64,000 nucleotides of DNA from Persicobacter sp. CCB-QB2 (GTDB lineage: Bacteria > Bacteroidota > Bacteroidia > Cytophagales > Cyclobacteriaceae), in contig NZ_LBGV01000001.1 of NCBI RefSeq assembly GCF_001274635.1, positions 1,550,001-1,614,000 of the forward strand, written 5' to 3'. A model generated the notes under the pieces. The model was given only the letters and a program-made list of their open reading frames with translations. It made no database searches and had not been told where the DNA came from. The position numbers were made by a program, and so were the translations under genes. Of the stretch, positions 9,477 through 19,836 are shown piece by piece (within the stretch, counting starts at the first letter, position 1; each line of letters begins with the position of its first letter).

Positions 9477-10418
9477 ATGTCTGCGGTAAAAATCTTCTCC
9501 GGTACTGAATCCAAATATTTAGCTGAAAAAATCGCCCATCAGTATGGCACTGATTTAGGTGATGTTAAAATCAGCAAATTTAGCGATGGTGAAATGTGCC
9601 CTGCTTTCCAAGAGTCCGTTCGTGGCTGTGATGTTTTCATCATTCAATCTACTTTCGCTCCTTCTGACAACATCATGGAGGTATTGTTAATGGTAGATGC
9701 AGCGCGTCGAGCTTCAGCAAAATACGTAACGGTAGTTGCTCCTTATTTTGGCTATGCACGTCAAGATAGAAAAGACAAGCCAAGAGTTCCAATCGCAGCG
9801 AAATTAGTAGCCAATTTGCTTACCGCTGCGGGTGCGGATCGTATCATGACTTGTGATTTGCACGCCGGACAAATTCAGGCTTTCTTTGATATCCCGGTGG
9901 ATCACCTGGAAGGTGCTTCTGTTTTTGTTCCTTATATTGCTTCCTTAGGTTTAGAGAACTTATTGTTCGCCGCTCCTGATGTGGGAGGAACCAAGCGTGC
10001 GCGTGATTTAGCGAAAATCTTCCGTTCTAATATGGTGATCTGCGACAAGCATCGCGAGCGTGCCAACGAAGTTGCTTCCATGCAGGTGATTGGTGACGTT
10101 ACTGGTGCAGATGTAATCATTGTGGATGACATCATCGATACAGGAGGGACCTTATGCAAAGCAGCAGACATCCTGATTGAAAAAGGTGCTAATTCGGTTC
10201 GTGCCGTAATTACTCACCCTATTCTTTCCGGTAAAGCATACGAAAATATCCAAAACTCTAAGTTAACAGAGTTGGTAGTCACCGATACTATTCCATTGCG
10301 TCAGCAATCGGATAAAATCAAAGTATTGTCAGTAGGAGAATTGTTTGGAAAAGCGATTCGTAAAATCCACGACAATGAGTCGATCTCCTCTCTTTTTATT
10401 AAAGGATTGTCGATCTAA
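9477..10418 (+). CDS. prs: Ribose-phosphate pyrophosphokinase
   Basis: 313 residues. It makes PRPP from ribose 5-phosphate and ATP for nucleotide, His and Trp synthesis. Diagnostic motifs are present: the N-terminal KIFSGTESKYLAEKIA, the flexible-loop ATP site PYFGYARQDRKDKPR, the metal/ribose region DLHAGQIQAFFDIPVDHL, and the PRPP-binding loop VDDIIDTGGTL. Length and order match the class I enzyme. Transcribed alone, with its own promoter box and a strong terminator. Confidence 0.97.
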   Translation: MSAVKIFSGTESKYLAEKIAHQYGTDLGDVKISKFSDGEMCPAFQESVRGCDVFIIQSTFAPSDNIMEVLLMVDAARRASAKYVTVVAPYFGYARQDRKDKPRVPIAAKLVANLLTAAGADRIMTCDLHAGQIQAFFDIPVDHLEGASVFVPYIASLGLENLLFAAPDVGGTKRARDLAKIFRSNMVICDKHRERANEVASMQVIGDVTGADVIIVDDIIDTGGTLCKAADILIEKGANSVRAVITHPILSGKAYENIQNSKLTELVVTDTIPLRQQSDKIKVLSVGELFGKAIRKIHDNESISSLFIKGLSI

Positions 10419-10441
10419 TCGGATCTGAAAAATATTTCCAG

Positions 10442-10479
10442 AAAACCACAGGTATTTTTATTAAATCCTGTGGTTTTTT
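10442..10479 (+). terminator. Terminator after prs
   Basis: An 11-bp perfect stem (AAAACCACAGG/CCTGTGGTTTT) with an AT-rich loop runs into a T tract. Confidence 0.9.
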
Positions 10480-10567
10480 ATTGGAAACTTACGATATTTG
10501 CGAGCCTGTTTGAAAGCGCTATGTTTTTAAGCAGTTTCATATTTTATAATTTTAACAATTTATTATC

Positions 10568-11146
10568 ATGCAAACTATTGAGGTTGTAGGGTTTAAAAGA
10601 GCGAACCTTGGTAAAAAAGATGCAAAAGATCTTCGTTTAGAAGGTAATGTTCCTGCTGTACTTTACGGTGGAGAAGAGCAAGTTCACTTCCACGCTCCTG
10701 CGTACTTATTCCGTGACTTGATCTACACTCCAAACGTATACTTCGTAACTTTGAACATCGAAGGAACTGAGTACAAAGCGGTTTTGCAAGACGCACAATT
10801 CCACCCAGTATCAGAGAACTTGATGCACGCTGACTTCTTGTTGTTGAACGACGAGAAAGAATTGAAAATGGAAGTTCCTGTTGTTTTCGAAGGTCAGTCT
10901 CCTGGTGTAGCAGTTGGTGGTCGTTTGGTAACTAAATTGCGTAAAATTAAAGTGAAAGCTTTGCCAAAAGATATGCCTGAGAACATCAAAGTGAACATCT
11001 CTGGTTTAGAATTAGGTAAATCTATCAAAGTTGGTGAAGTTCCAGTTGAAGGTGTTGAGGTATTGAACAACCCATCAATTTCTATTGCAACTGTAGAAAT
11101 TCCACGTGCATTGCGTTCGAAGCAATCACAAGAGGATGCAGAATAA
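10568..11146 (+). CDS. rplY: 50S ribosomal protein L25/general stress protein Ctc
   Basis: 192 residues, the long two-domain Ctc form. The N-terminal 5S rRNA-binding L25 domain (about 1-90: VVGFKRANLGKKDAKDLR, then NVPAVLYGG) is followed by the beta-rich TL5 domain (about 95-185: LKMEVPVVFEGQSPGVAVGG, DMPENIKVNISGLELG). It binds 5S rRNA in the large subunit. Codons are notably biased, as expected for a highly expressed gene. The order prs-ctc-pth is common in bacteria. Own terminator downstream. Confidence 0.95.
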   Translation: MQTIEVVGFKRANLGKKDAKDLRLEGNVPAVLYGGEEQVHFHAPAYLFRDLIYTPNVYFVTLNIEGTEYKAVLQDAQFHPVSENLMHADFLLLNDEKELKMEVPVVFEGQSPGVAVGGRLVTKLRKIKVKALPKDMPENIKVNISGLELGKSIKVGEVPVEGVEVLNNPSISIATVEIPRALRSKQSQEDAE

Positions 11147-11168
11147 TTATTCCGCATTTAAAAATATT

Positions 11169-11198
11169 AATCCCTTCGAAACCGGAGGGATTTTTTTT
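11169..11198 (+). terminator. Terminator after rplY
   Basis: AATCCCT/AGGGATT stem followed by eight T. Confidence 0.85.
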
Positions 11199-11233
11199 GC
11201 TCAAAAATTTATCTCCCAAAACAGGAATAGCAT

Positions 11234-11241
11234 TATTTTTG
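11234..11241 (+). promoter_or_regulatory. -7 box TATTTTTG of pth
   Basis: Fits TAnnTTTG, 30 bp upstream of the pth ATG; no clear -33 element. Confidence 0.35.
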
Positions 11242-11271
11242 AAAAAATCTTCGAAAATCATTTAATCTAAC

Positions 11272-11832
11272 ATGAAATATCTCATCGTAGGATTGGGCAA
11301 TATTGGGCCTGAATACGAACTCACTCGTCATAACATCGGCTTCCTAACTTTGGATCGACTGGCAGATGCCAAAGGAGTAGAATTCAAATCGGATCGATTG
11401 GCGTTTAAAACTGAATACAAATTCAAGGGAAGACACATTCACCTGATCAAACCCACTACTTATATGAATTTAAGTGGGAAAGCCATGCGCCATTGGATGA
11501 ATGAGCTAAAAGTTCCAAAGGAAAATGTTTTGGTAATTGTGGATGATTTAGCACTTCCTTTCGGAAAATTAAGAATGCGGGCTAAAGGTTCTTCTGCTGG
11601 TCACAATGGCTTAAAAAACATTGAAGAGTTAACCGGTGGACAAAATTATGCCCGATTGAAATTTGGCATTGGTGATGAATTTTCAAAAGGAAAGCAAGTG
11701 GATTATGTTCTTGGCAAATTCTCAGAAGGTGAATTCGCCGAATTACCCATTGTAATGGACAGGGCTATTGAAATGATTCACGGTTTTTGCAGCATCGGCA
11801 TTGGCAGAACGATGAATCAATATAATGATTAA
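11272..11832 (+). CDS. pth: Peptidyl-tRNA hydrolase
   Basis: 186 residues. It releases peptides from prematurely dissociated peptidyl-tRNA. Visible family motifs: [20 protein letters not shown] (catalytic His in TRHN), [24 protein letters not shown], and [10 protein letters not shown] with the second conserved His. Standard length. Follows rplY across a terminator, ends in its own terminator. Confidence 0.97.
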   Translation: MKYLIVGLGNIGPEYELTRHNIGFLTLDRLADAKGVEFKSDRLAFKTEYKFKGRHIHLIKPTTYMNLSGKAMRHWMNELKVPKENVLVIVDDLALPFGKLRMRAKGSSAGHNGLKNIEELTGGQNYARLKFGIGDEFSKGKQVDYVLGKFSEGEFAELPIVMDRAIEMIHGFCSIGIGRTMNQYND

Positions 11833-11833
11833 G

Positions 11834-11859
11834 AAGGAAGCCCCAGGGCTTCCTTTTTT
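11834..11859 (+). terminator. Terminator after pth
   Basis: A 10-bp perfect stem AAGGAAGCCC/GGGCTTCCTT directly after the stop codon, followed by T. Confidence 0.9.
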
Positions 11860-11894
11860 ATTAAAAGCCCGATTACCCAAATGACGTATACCTA

Positions 11895-11994
11895 ATTCAT
11901 GGTGGAGGAAGAAGGTGGCTTAATTCCCATAATTCGAGCGTATTTCACCGAAACAGATGAATAAGCAGAAAGCAAGCTCAGCCAAATTGGGTTT
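11895..11994 (+). repeat. Dispersed intergenic repeat, copy A (degenerate)
   Basis: The right half, GATGAATAAGCAGAAAGCAA and then a CCAAATTGGG core, matches the copy at 62046-62169 with few changes. The left half is more diverged. It sits between the pth terminator and the T9SS type B gene. Confidence 0.6.
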
Positions 11995-12143
11995 AACCGG
12001 AAAGCCCTTAGTATAAGCAAGACAGGAAAAGGTAATTCATAAAAATTGAAATTTTTCTTCAAAAGGCACATCAACCAATAACATCTCCACCTCAACCTAA
12101 GCCCCTCAAATACTCGTTGTTAGGAATGCTAACCTAACACAGT

Positions 12144-15100
12144 ATGATTTTTATAAGCTCAATAGCCCCAAGGCCAATACTTTATTGGCTTCTTTGCGTT
12201 TTTTTGCTTTCCAGCCCACTCAGTGGCCATTCCCAAGAAAATCAAAACCTTTCGGGAATTATCAATGAATATGGAGAAGTGCTGGGCATCAATGCCCAAA
12301 AATGCAAATTAAAAATCACCAATCCGGAAGGCTTCGCTGCCGGAGACAAGATTATTATCCATCAATCCAAAGGCGCAGAGATCATCCGAACGGAATCTGA
12401 GGCCTATGGAAATATTGACCAACTCAACAATGCAGGGAATTTCGAAATGGGAACAGTATTGGCCGTACAGGGAGACTCCCTCTTCCTTACCCATAAACTT
12501 CTGCGGGATTATGACCCCGGCTTTGGGCTCCAAATTGTTGGAATTTCCCCCCTTCAAAATGCAACCATAAGCAGTGAAGTCACTGCTCAACCATGGAATG
12601 GAACCACTGGTGGGATTGTATTTATTAATGCTACCGGTACCCTGACGCTAAATGCAGATATAGAAGTGGACTCCCTGGGCTATTTGGGCGGACGAATTAC
12701 TCGCGGCACCAGCCAGGACAATGTGGACACCTATGGAATATCAGGCAGAAACAGTGTTTTAGGAGCTGAAAAAGGCGAATCGATGGCCTACCCTTTTGAC
12801 AAGGATGGTTTGAATTATAATTATGGAAGAGGCAAACTAGTGGTAGGAGGCGGTGGTGGTAATAACCATAATGCCGGTGGCGGTGGTGGCGCAAATTACG
12901 GAGCAGGAGGAGAAGGCGGACGTGCCTTACAAACCGACCGAAGAATTACGAATGGTAATGACAATACGGGTACTGTACCCGGAGATTTAATTGGAGGAAA
13001 AGGAGGATTAGCCTTAAGCGCTCTTTATTCCAGTCCCTCCTTTAATAAAATATTCTTTGGTGGTGGCGGAGGAAGCGGCCATCAAAATTCAGGAAATTCT
13101 GATTTTAAAAATCGTCGACATTCCGCTGGGAAAGCAGGAGGTGGAATCGTCATTTTGAGTGTGGAAAGCTTGGTAACTAATAGAAAGGCCATTCATGCTA
13201 ATGGGGGCTCCTACCCCCTTGCTGCTGATGTAAGATTAGACGAAAGCAACCTGTCCACGATCGACAACGCTTCTGGCGCCGGAGGGGCCGGAGGTACTGT
13301 GATCATTGAAACCAAGGGAATTATTGGCACACTAGAGGTAGAACTAAACGGCGGACAAGGCGGCCATACCTATAAGGGAAATGCACTGGACGCCTATGGC
13401 CCGGGCGGTGGCGGTGGAGGAGGAGTCCTCTCCCTGGCACGTTCAGAGTTTATTTCCAACATCAATGCCTCCTATATTGGAGGGGAAGCCGGGACCATCC
13501 ATCAGGGCTCACAACTTTTTGATCTTGACAATCATTATGGAGCCATAGGAGGTACACAGGGAGGATTTGCCGTAGGCATTACCATTTTAGAAGGTACCAT
13601 TCCCTGCAATAACGCTCCGGAAGCCAATGACGATTTTGGAACTACCGGTGCCAGCACCCCTATTTCCTTAAATTTTCTCCAAAATGACCATTCGCTGCTA
13701 CCCGTTACTTTTGAAATATTAAATCATTTCAATTACGGCAATCTGAATATCACCGACAGCATGCTGACCTACAGCCCAGTGGATAATTTTATAGGAAATG
13801 ACACCTTGGATTACCAAATATGTGTAGGAACAGGAGAAAATGCCACCTGTGATCCCGCAAAAGTAGTGATCACCGTCATTCCACTGGAAGCCCCCAAACT
13901 TAAGGATAAATCCTATTCCTTAACAGAATTTGGGCCTATCGAAATCAACCTTTCAGAATTGGTGGATGAAATACCACCAAATTATAAATTAACCGTTTGC
14001 GAGGATCCCGTTTCCGGTACTGTCAATATTATCGACAATAATATTATCCAATACCTACCTAATTACACCACCACTTCAGGTCAGGATTTGATTTGCTATC
14101 AGCTTTGTGTGAATGAAGGAACCACTGATGAAGCCTGTTCAGAGGCACAAATCATCATCCCCTTTGAATATGAAATCACGGTTGCAGCGCAAAATGATGA
14201 AAGTCAGATTCCTCAAAATGGGACTGTCTTAATCGATTGTATCGCCAATGATATCATCCCTGATGACGGCTTTAGCCTGAGCCTATGTGATGAAGCCACC
14301 ACCTTAGGCACGGCCACCATTACCGCAGACAATAAAATCAACTATACCCCTCCTACCGGTTATACCGGCACAGACATTATCTGTTATACGCTATGCAATA
14401 GTGACAATTCCATTTGCCAGAGTGCCGTCATTCAGGTGGTTATTTCGGGGCCTGATCCGGCCCAACTAACGGATGACTTCCTTACCACTCATTACAATAC
14501 GGCATTGACTGCTGATGTGATCATTAATGATATTATCCCGGAAGGTTATGATGCGCCCACACTTTGTTCCACCCCCATAAACGGAACCGCCTCATTTTCC
14601 GGTAACAATTTACGCTATACGCCCAATAATGGATTTATTGGAAGGGAATTAATTTGTTACCAGGTTTGTGAAAGTGGCAATGCAAATAATTGCTATACCG
14701 GAAATGTAGTGATTGACGTTTCCCTAGATCCCAATCAAATTCCACAGCTTTACCCCGTTTCCATTGATGGGCTTCCCAATAATGTGGATTTAGTATTTTA
14801 TTTGCTCGATCCGGTTTACAACTTTATTCTTCCGCCTAATTTCTCGATAACCATCATCAGTCAACCTGCTCAGGGAAGTACCACAGTAGATAACAGCACA
14901 GGCACCATCATCTATAACCCGGAAGGAAGCAATCCGGGGCTGGCTCAAATTGTCTACCGCATCTGCAATACTGATCCGGAATATAGCGATACGGTCTATT
15001 GTACTGAAAATGTACTGGCGATCAACATAATTCCACCAGCGGTGGATTTAGTCGCTGAAGTGGATGCCACCGTCATCAATCAGGGAGACACCGCCATTAT

Positions 15101-16711
15101 TGACCTGATCGCCAACGACATCATCAATGGCTCTCCTCTGGCCAGCATCCAACTCATTACCGGAACCAATAATGGAATCGTCACTTTAAATGGAAGTGAA
15201 CTCCAATTTATTCCCAATGGGGATTTTATCGGTACGGAGATTTTAACCTATGGCATTTGCAATGAAAATGGAGATTGTGACGAAGCCCTCATCCTTATTG
15301 GGGTAAACCCCGTCACCAATGTAGTCGCCAATGAAGACTTTGTCAGTACCCCTGCCCGAAAGGTAGTATCAGTAAATCCACTGGCCAATGATAATTTCCC
15401 GAATCAGGTAAACATATCGATCTGTACAGACTACCCTCCTCAGCATGGAGAGGTACAGTTCAATGCCGATGGAAGCTTTATTTATACCCCTGATGACAAC
15501 TTCTTCGGCACAGATGTATTCTGCTATGAAATCTGTGATCAAGACATTATGACCAATTGTGACAAAGCTTTTGTTTTCATCACAGTTGAAGCGCCCATAG
15601 ATTTAAATGCCCATACAGATGAAGTCAGCTTACCGGTAGGCGGAACTATTCAGATTCCGGTATGGCAAAATGACCAAATAATGGAGAAAGACATTTCTTC
15701 TATCTCCCTATGTTCCACGCCCTCAGAAGGTACTGCCAAAGTGGAGGGCAACCATATTCTATACACCGCCAGTGAAACTATATCGAGTCAACCCATCCTA
15801 TTCTGTTACCAAATTTGCGATGTTTTTGGCAGATGCGCTAACGCCTATGTGGTCGTCAGTTTAGTCGGCGAACCAGAAGACTACCTCTTGCAGGATGATG
15901 TGGTGCAACTCCCTCCATCCACCACCTCCACTATTAATGTCTTAGAGAATGATGAGCTACCCGCCTCCTTCTCTCTCATCCTCTGTTCTACAGATTTCCC
16001 AGGAAGCATCAGAATTCTTCCCAGCCTGGAAATGGAGTACACCCCGGAAGAAAATTTCACCGGAGAAGTATCGGTATGCTATGAAGTATGCGAACAAGTC
16101 AGGGGGCAATCCATACAATGCCGGACCGCCCAGTTAAGGATATTGATTGACGATGGTTTAGTCGCTAATGACATCAGTTACAATACTACTTTGAACACCG
16201 CAATCAATATTAGACCATGGGAAAATGACAACTACTTCGGGCAGGAGAACGGAGATTTGCCTGCTTACTTTGAAATCATTCAAAGACCTGAAAATGGAGG
16301 CTTATTCCCCTCCTCTGACTTCATAACCTATACACCTGATACCGCTTTTTATGGCACAGATGAATTTACTTATCGAATTTGCCTGGCGCCGGATAGCGAC
16401 CTCTGTGACTCAGCTCGTGTGACGATTGTGATTGAAAACACCGTTAACATCACCATTTACAATGCCCTTTCTCCCAATGGGGATGAAATGAACGAAGTGT
16501 TCTTCATTGAAAACCTGGAAAACTACCCGAACAACAGCCTATTGATTTTTAATCGTTGGGGGAAAGAGTGTTTTCCACCGAAGGCTATCTCAATGATTGG
16601 GCAGGAACAGATGACAGGGGCAGGTCATTGCCTGACGGCACCTATTATTATGTGCTCAGGATCATTAGTGCAAACAAAGAATTTTCTGGTTTCATTTCCA
16701 TCCAACGTTAA
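12144..16711 (+). CDS. Giant surface protein with ten Ig/cadherin-like repeats and T9SS type B (CHU_C) sorting domain; one-base frameshift near its end
   Basis: About 1522 residues once repaired. A signal peptide (LYWLLCVFLLSSPLSGHSQ) is followed by an N-terminal region with glycine-rich stretches (about 230-450). Then come ten tandem ~90-residue beta-sandwich repeats (about 489-1433), each with an N-D linker, a YTPxxxFxGTDxxxY-like strand and a paired CYxxC. Last is the gliding-motility C-terminal domain starting NALSPNGDEMNEVFFIENL. At 16566-16568 the frame slips: GAGTG should read GAGGTG. Adding one G restores VFSTEGYLNDWAGTDDRGRS, PDGTYYYVLRI and ISIQR with a stop at 16709-16711. Unrepaired, the frame runs on into the next gene. 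Likely a secreted adhesin or motility cargo; the following PorP/SprF gene fits type B export. Confidence 0.85.
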
Positions 16712-16712
16712 T

Positions 16713-17624
16713 ATGAAAAGCTTAATCCTACTTCCCTGCTTGTTGTTGTGTTCGCTTTTCGCCTTTGGACAACAGGAACCCATGTACACCCAGTACTTGT
16801 TCAATGGCTTGATGTATAATCCTGCCTATGCGGGCAGCCGGGCATCCCTATCCGGCATATTATTATTCCGGCAGCAATGGACAGGGCTCGAAGGTGCTCC
16901 TTCCACCCAAACGCTGAGCGCCCATGGCCAGGCGACCAAAAGAATGGGACTTGGTGTCAACCTATACAATGACATGATCGGGGTAAACCGCACCACCGGA
17001 ATGAATGGCAATTACAGCTATTCTATCCCCTTCAATAATAAGCATCGGATCCGACTTGGCGTTTCTGCCGGCATTATTCAGTATAACAATGACTGGGACA
17101 AATTAAATATTAAAGACCCCGATGACCCCATGTTCGGCTTGAATAAAGAGTCCTTTTTCCTCCCTACCATTGGGATGGGCGCATATTACAGTAGTGATGT
17201 CCTCTTTGTTGGGGTTTCCTTACCTCAAATGCTCCAACACCGGCTGGATAAAGAAAACCCACAGGCAGAAGCCAAATTATTTAATCACCTGTACCTTACA
17301 CTGGGTGGAATCATTCCATTAGGGATGCGCTTTAAACTCAAGCCCTCTACCCTGCTGAAAAAAGTAAGTGACCGCCCCTTTCAGGCGGATCTCAACCTGA
17401 CCGGTATCATTGATGATTTGATCTGGCTAGGCTTTACCTATCGTACCAACGATGGTATCGCGGCCATGATTGAACTCCATCCTACCACCAACTGGTGGTT
17501 TGGCTATGCCTATGATTATCCCATCACCAAACTCAATGGGCAGCAAAATGGCTCCCACGAGTTTTTTATCGGGGTTGACCTGTACAGAAAGCAAGAAACC
17601 ATTTTGAGCCCAAGATACTTTTAG
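16713..17624 (+). CDS. PorP/SprF-family type IX secretion outer-membrane protein
   Basis: 303 residues from the ATG at 16713, 1 bp after the repaired stop of the repeat protein. Signal peptide (MKSLILLPCLLLCSLFAFGQ) then the family signature QQEPMYTQYLFNGLMYNPAYAGSR, a beta-barrel pattern, and a C-terminal strand ending LSPRYF. In Flavobacterium johnsoniae, SprF is needed to deliver the type B cargo SprB, and type B cargo genes are usually followed by such a partner. The arrangement here is the same, so this protein probably handles the upstream repeat protein. Without the frameshift repair its frame appears fused to that gene, but the internal signal peptide shows it is separate. Confidence 0.92.
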   Translation: MKSLILLPCLLLCSLFAFGQQEPMYTQYLFNGLMYNPAYAGSRASLSGILLFRQQWTGLEGAPSTQTLSAHGQATKRMGLGVNLYNDMIGVNRTTGMNGNYSYSIPFNNKHRIRLGVSAGIIQYNNDWDKLNIKDPDDPMFGLNKESFFLPTIGMGAYYSSDVLFVGVSLPQMLQHRLDKENPQAEAKLFNHLYLTLGGIIPLGMRFKLKPSTLLKKVSDRPFQADLNLTGIIDDLIWLGFTYRTNDGIAAMIELHPTTNWWFGYAYDYPITKLNGQQNGSHEFFIGVDLYRKQETILSPRYF

Positions 17625-17625
17625 C

Positions 17626-19757
17626 ATGAAATTCTTATTCACTATCCTGCTGTTGCTCTTAAGCTCAAGCCTAACCATCGCGCAAAAAAGCGTTTTGGTC
17701 AAAGCCAATGAGCATTTCGAACGCCATGAATATACGGCCGCCATCGAGAACTACGAAAAGTACCTCCAAAACCACAATAGCACTAAGGTTTCCATTCGTT
17801 TAGCAGAAGCCTATATGGCGGCCAAACGGTACCCCGAAGCTTTGGAAAGTTACCGCTTGCTCATTAAGCTGCATCCTACAGAGGGCAAACTCCTCCTTCC
17901 TTATGCCGAGCTTCTGATGAATCAAAAAAAATATAAAAATGCGCGGGCAGCTTACAAAAGGTATCTACAGATGCATCCGGAGGATAAAAAAAGTATCCGA
18001 CATAAAATGGAAGCCTGCAGTAATTTCGAAAGCCTACAAAGTAACCATTTAGCTGTTAGAGCCGAGCAGGCGGCCTTCAATTCGGAATATAATGACTTTT
18101 CCCCCCTTATGACGGATCAACAATTAATTTGGTGCTCCTCAAGGCCACACCATAAGCAAAAGTACCTTTGGGATAATCAGCATTTCATCAACCTTTTTGG
18201 TGGCGAATGGGATCCTTCCATGAATGTCAATGGAATTACCGCATTGCCCAAAAAGATAAATGCCAAAACACATGAAGGGCCAGCCACTTATGATCCGGAA
18301 AACCAAAGGCTATATTTCACCAGAAATGCTGACAAAGAAAACGCAAAGCGACAGCTGGAAATCTTTTATACAGATCAAACTGAAAGAGGCTGGACCAAAC
18401 CTAAATCCATGGGATTCCATCGAAAAGGGCACTCTGAAGGACACCCTACATTAAGCCCGGACGGAAATTCGATGGTTTTTACTGCCGATTTTAAAGGCGG
18501 ATTAGGTGGTACTGACCTGTATATCAGCCAGCGAACGCCCTATGGACAATGGCAACAGCCCAAAAATTTGGGGGAAGCTGTAAATTCTCCCGGCGATGAA
18601 ATGTTTCCCTATTGGGGGCCTGATGATTATTTATATTTCTCCTCCGACTTTTACCCTGGACTGGGCGGGCTGGATTTATTTCGGGTAAAAATAACGGAAA
18701 ATGAATATGGCACGATCGAACATTTGGGTGCTCCATTCAACTCTGAAAAGGATGACTTTGGAATCTACCTTATTGATGCTAGCGAAAAAAACTTCAAAGG
18801 ATACTTTTCCTCTAATCGGGCGGATGAAAGAGGCAACGATGACATTTACCATTTTCATAAAATCTTCATTGACCTGAATGTCCTCGTTTTGGACAAGACA
18901 ACGGAAAAACCCATCCGAAATGCTACGGTTGGACTTCGCAATCAAACCAAAAACCTGGATGAGGGGAAAACAGATCAGTGGGGCGAGTATTATGCGCAGC
19001 TCAGTCCGGAGGAAATTTACAGGATTACCGTCGATCATCCTGAATATGCTGCCTACCATGAAGCATTCAATACCCAAAACTTGGAGGATCATACTACTTT
19101 GGAAAAGGTGATTTATCTTGAACAGGGATTCACTCCTCGACTCCAAGGGACGGTGGTGTCTAAAGAAACCGATCAGCTGTTATCCCCCGCGCAGGTAAGT
19201 TTAAGAAATTTACATACGGAGGAAGAAATTCGGCTGAATAGTCCTGATGGAAATTTTTCCTTTGTGATTGATCCGGGTACTGACTATATCCTCTCCACCA
19301 AAACCAATGGCTACCTGACTTATTCGGAAGAGTTTTATGTAGCGGAAAATATTCAACAAGATCTGATCATGAAGTTGCCACTGGAACGATTGGAGCAAGA
19401 TAAAATATTGGACATTGAAAATATCTACTACGATTTCGACCGATCCAATATCACCTCACAAGCCTCCACTACCCTGGATAAGGTGGTCATCATCCTGCGG
19501 GATAATCCCGACATTGTGATTGAATTAAGCTCCCATACCGATGCCCGGGGACTGATCAATACAATCGAAAACTATCCGCCGAACGGGCCAAAGCGGCCAT
19601 GGAATACATCAGCGGAAAGGGCATTGAACCCTTCCGAATGGTCTACAAATATTATGGAGAGACCCAACCTAAAATTCCCTGCGCTCCGGGCCAAGATTGC
19701 GATGAGGAAGTACATGCCATTAACCGAAGGACAGAATTTAAGATTATTGGTTTTTAA
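17626..19757 (+). CDS. OmpA-family protein with TPR, PD40 and carboxypeptidase-regulatory domains; one-base frameshift in the OmpA domain
   Basis: 710 residues when repaired. Order: signal peptide (1-19), tetratricopeptide helices (about 25-130), WD40-like PD40 propeller (about 155-410, e.g. GHPTLSPDGNSMVF, EMFPYWGPDDYLYFSS), two carboxypeptidase-regulatory beta domains (about 415-600), then OmpA peptidoglycan-binding domain (IYYDFDRSNIT, SSHTDARG). At the GGGG run 19547-19550 the frame slips. With one more G it reads TDQYNRKLSAERAKAAMEYI and ends RRTEFKIIGF with the stop at 19755-19757. The repaired part carries the conserved Asp and Arg that bind peptidoglycan. One base after porP/sprF, so it is the third gene of the cassette, probably tying the outer-membrane complex to the cell wall. 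The raw frame would continue to 19779 with an unrelated tail. Confidence 0.85.
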
Positions 19758-19798
19758 AAATAAAGAAACACTGTGTTAGGCGATCCCAAAATTGGGGA

Positions 19799-19836
19799 CT
19801 AAAAAAGGAGGCTTTAAACGGCCTCCTTTGTTCTTT
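19799..19836. terminator. Bidirectional terminator between ompA-like gene and thiH
   Basis: AAAGGAGGC/GCCTCCTTT stem with T-rich tails on both strands, between two convergent genes. Confidence 0.85.

Noticed and set aside
12840..13430. Possible CRISPR or tandem DNA repeat
   Set aside because: The repeated GGTGGCGG-like stretches encode glycine-rich protein in a long open frame and have no spacer structure.
12144..17624. A single 1826-residue protein covering repeat protein and PorP/SprF
   Set aside because: The CHU_C domain breaks off mid-way and resumes in another frame, and a clear signal peptide begins the second part; a missing G explains the fusion.
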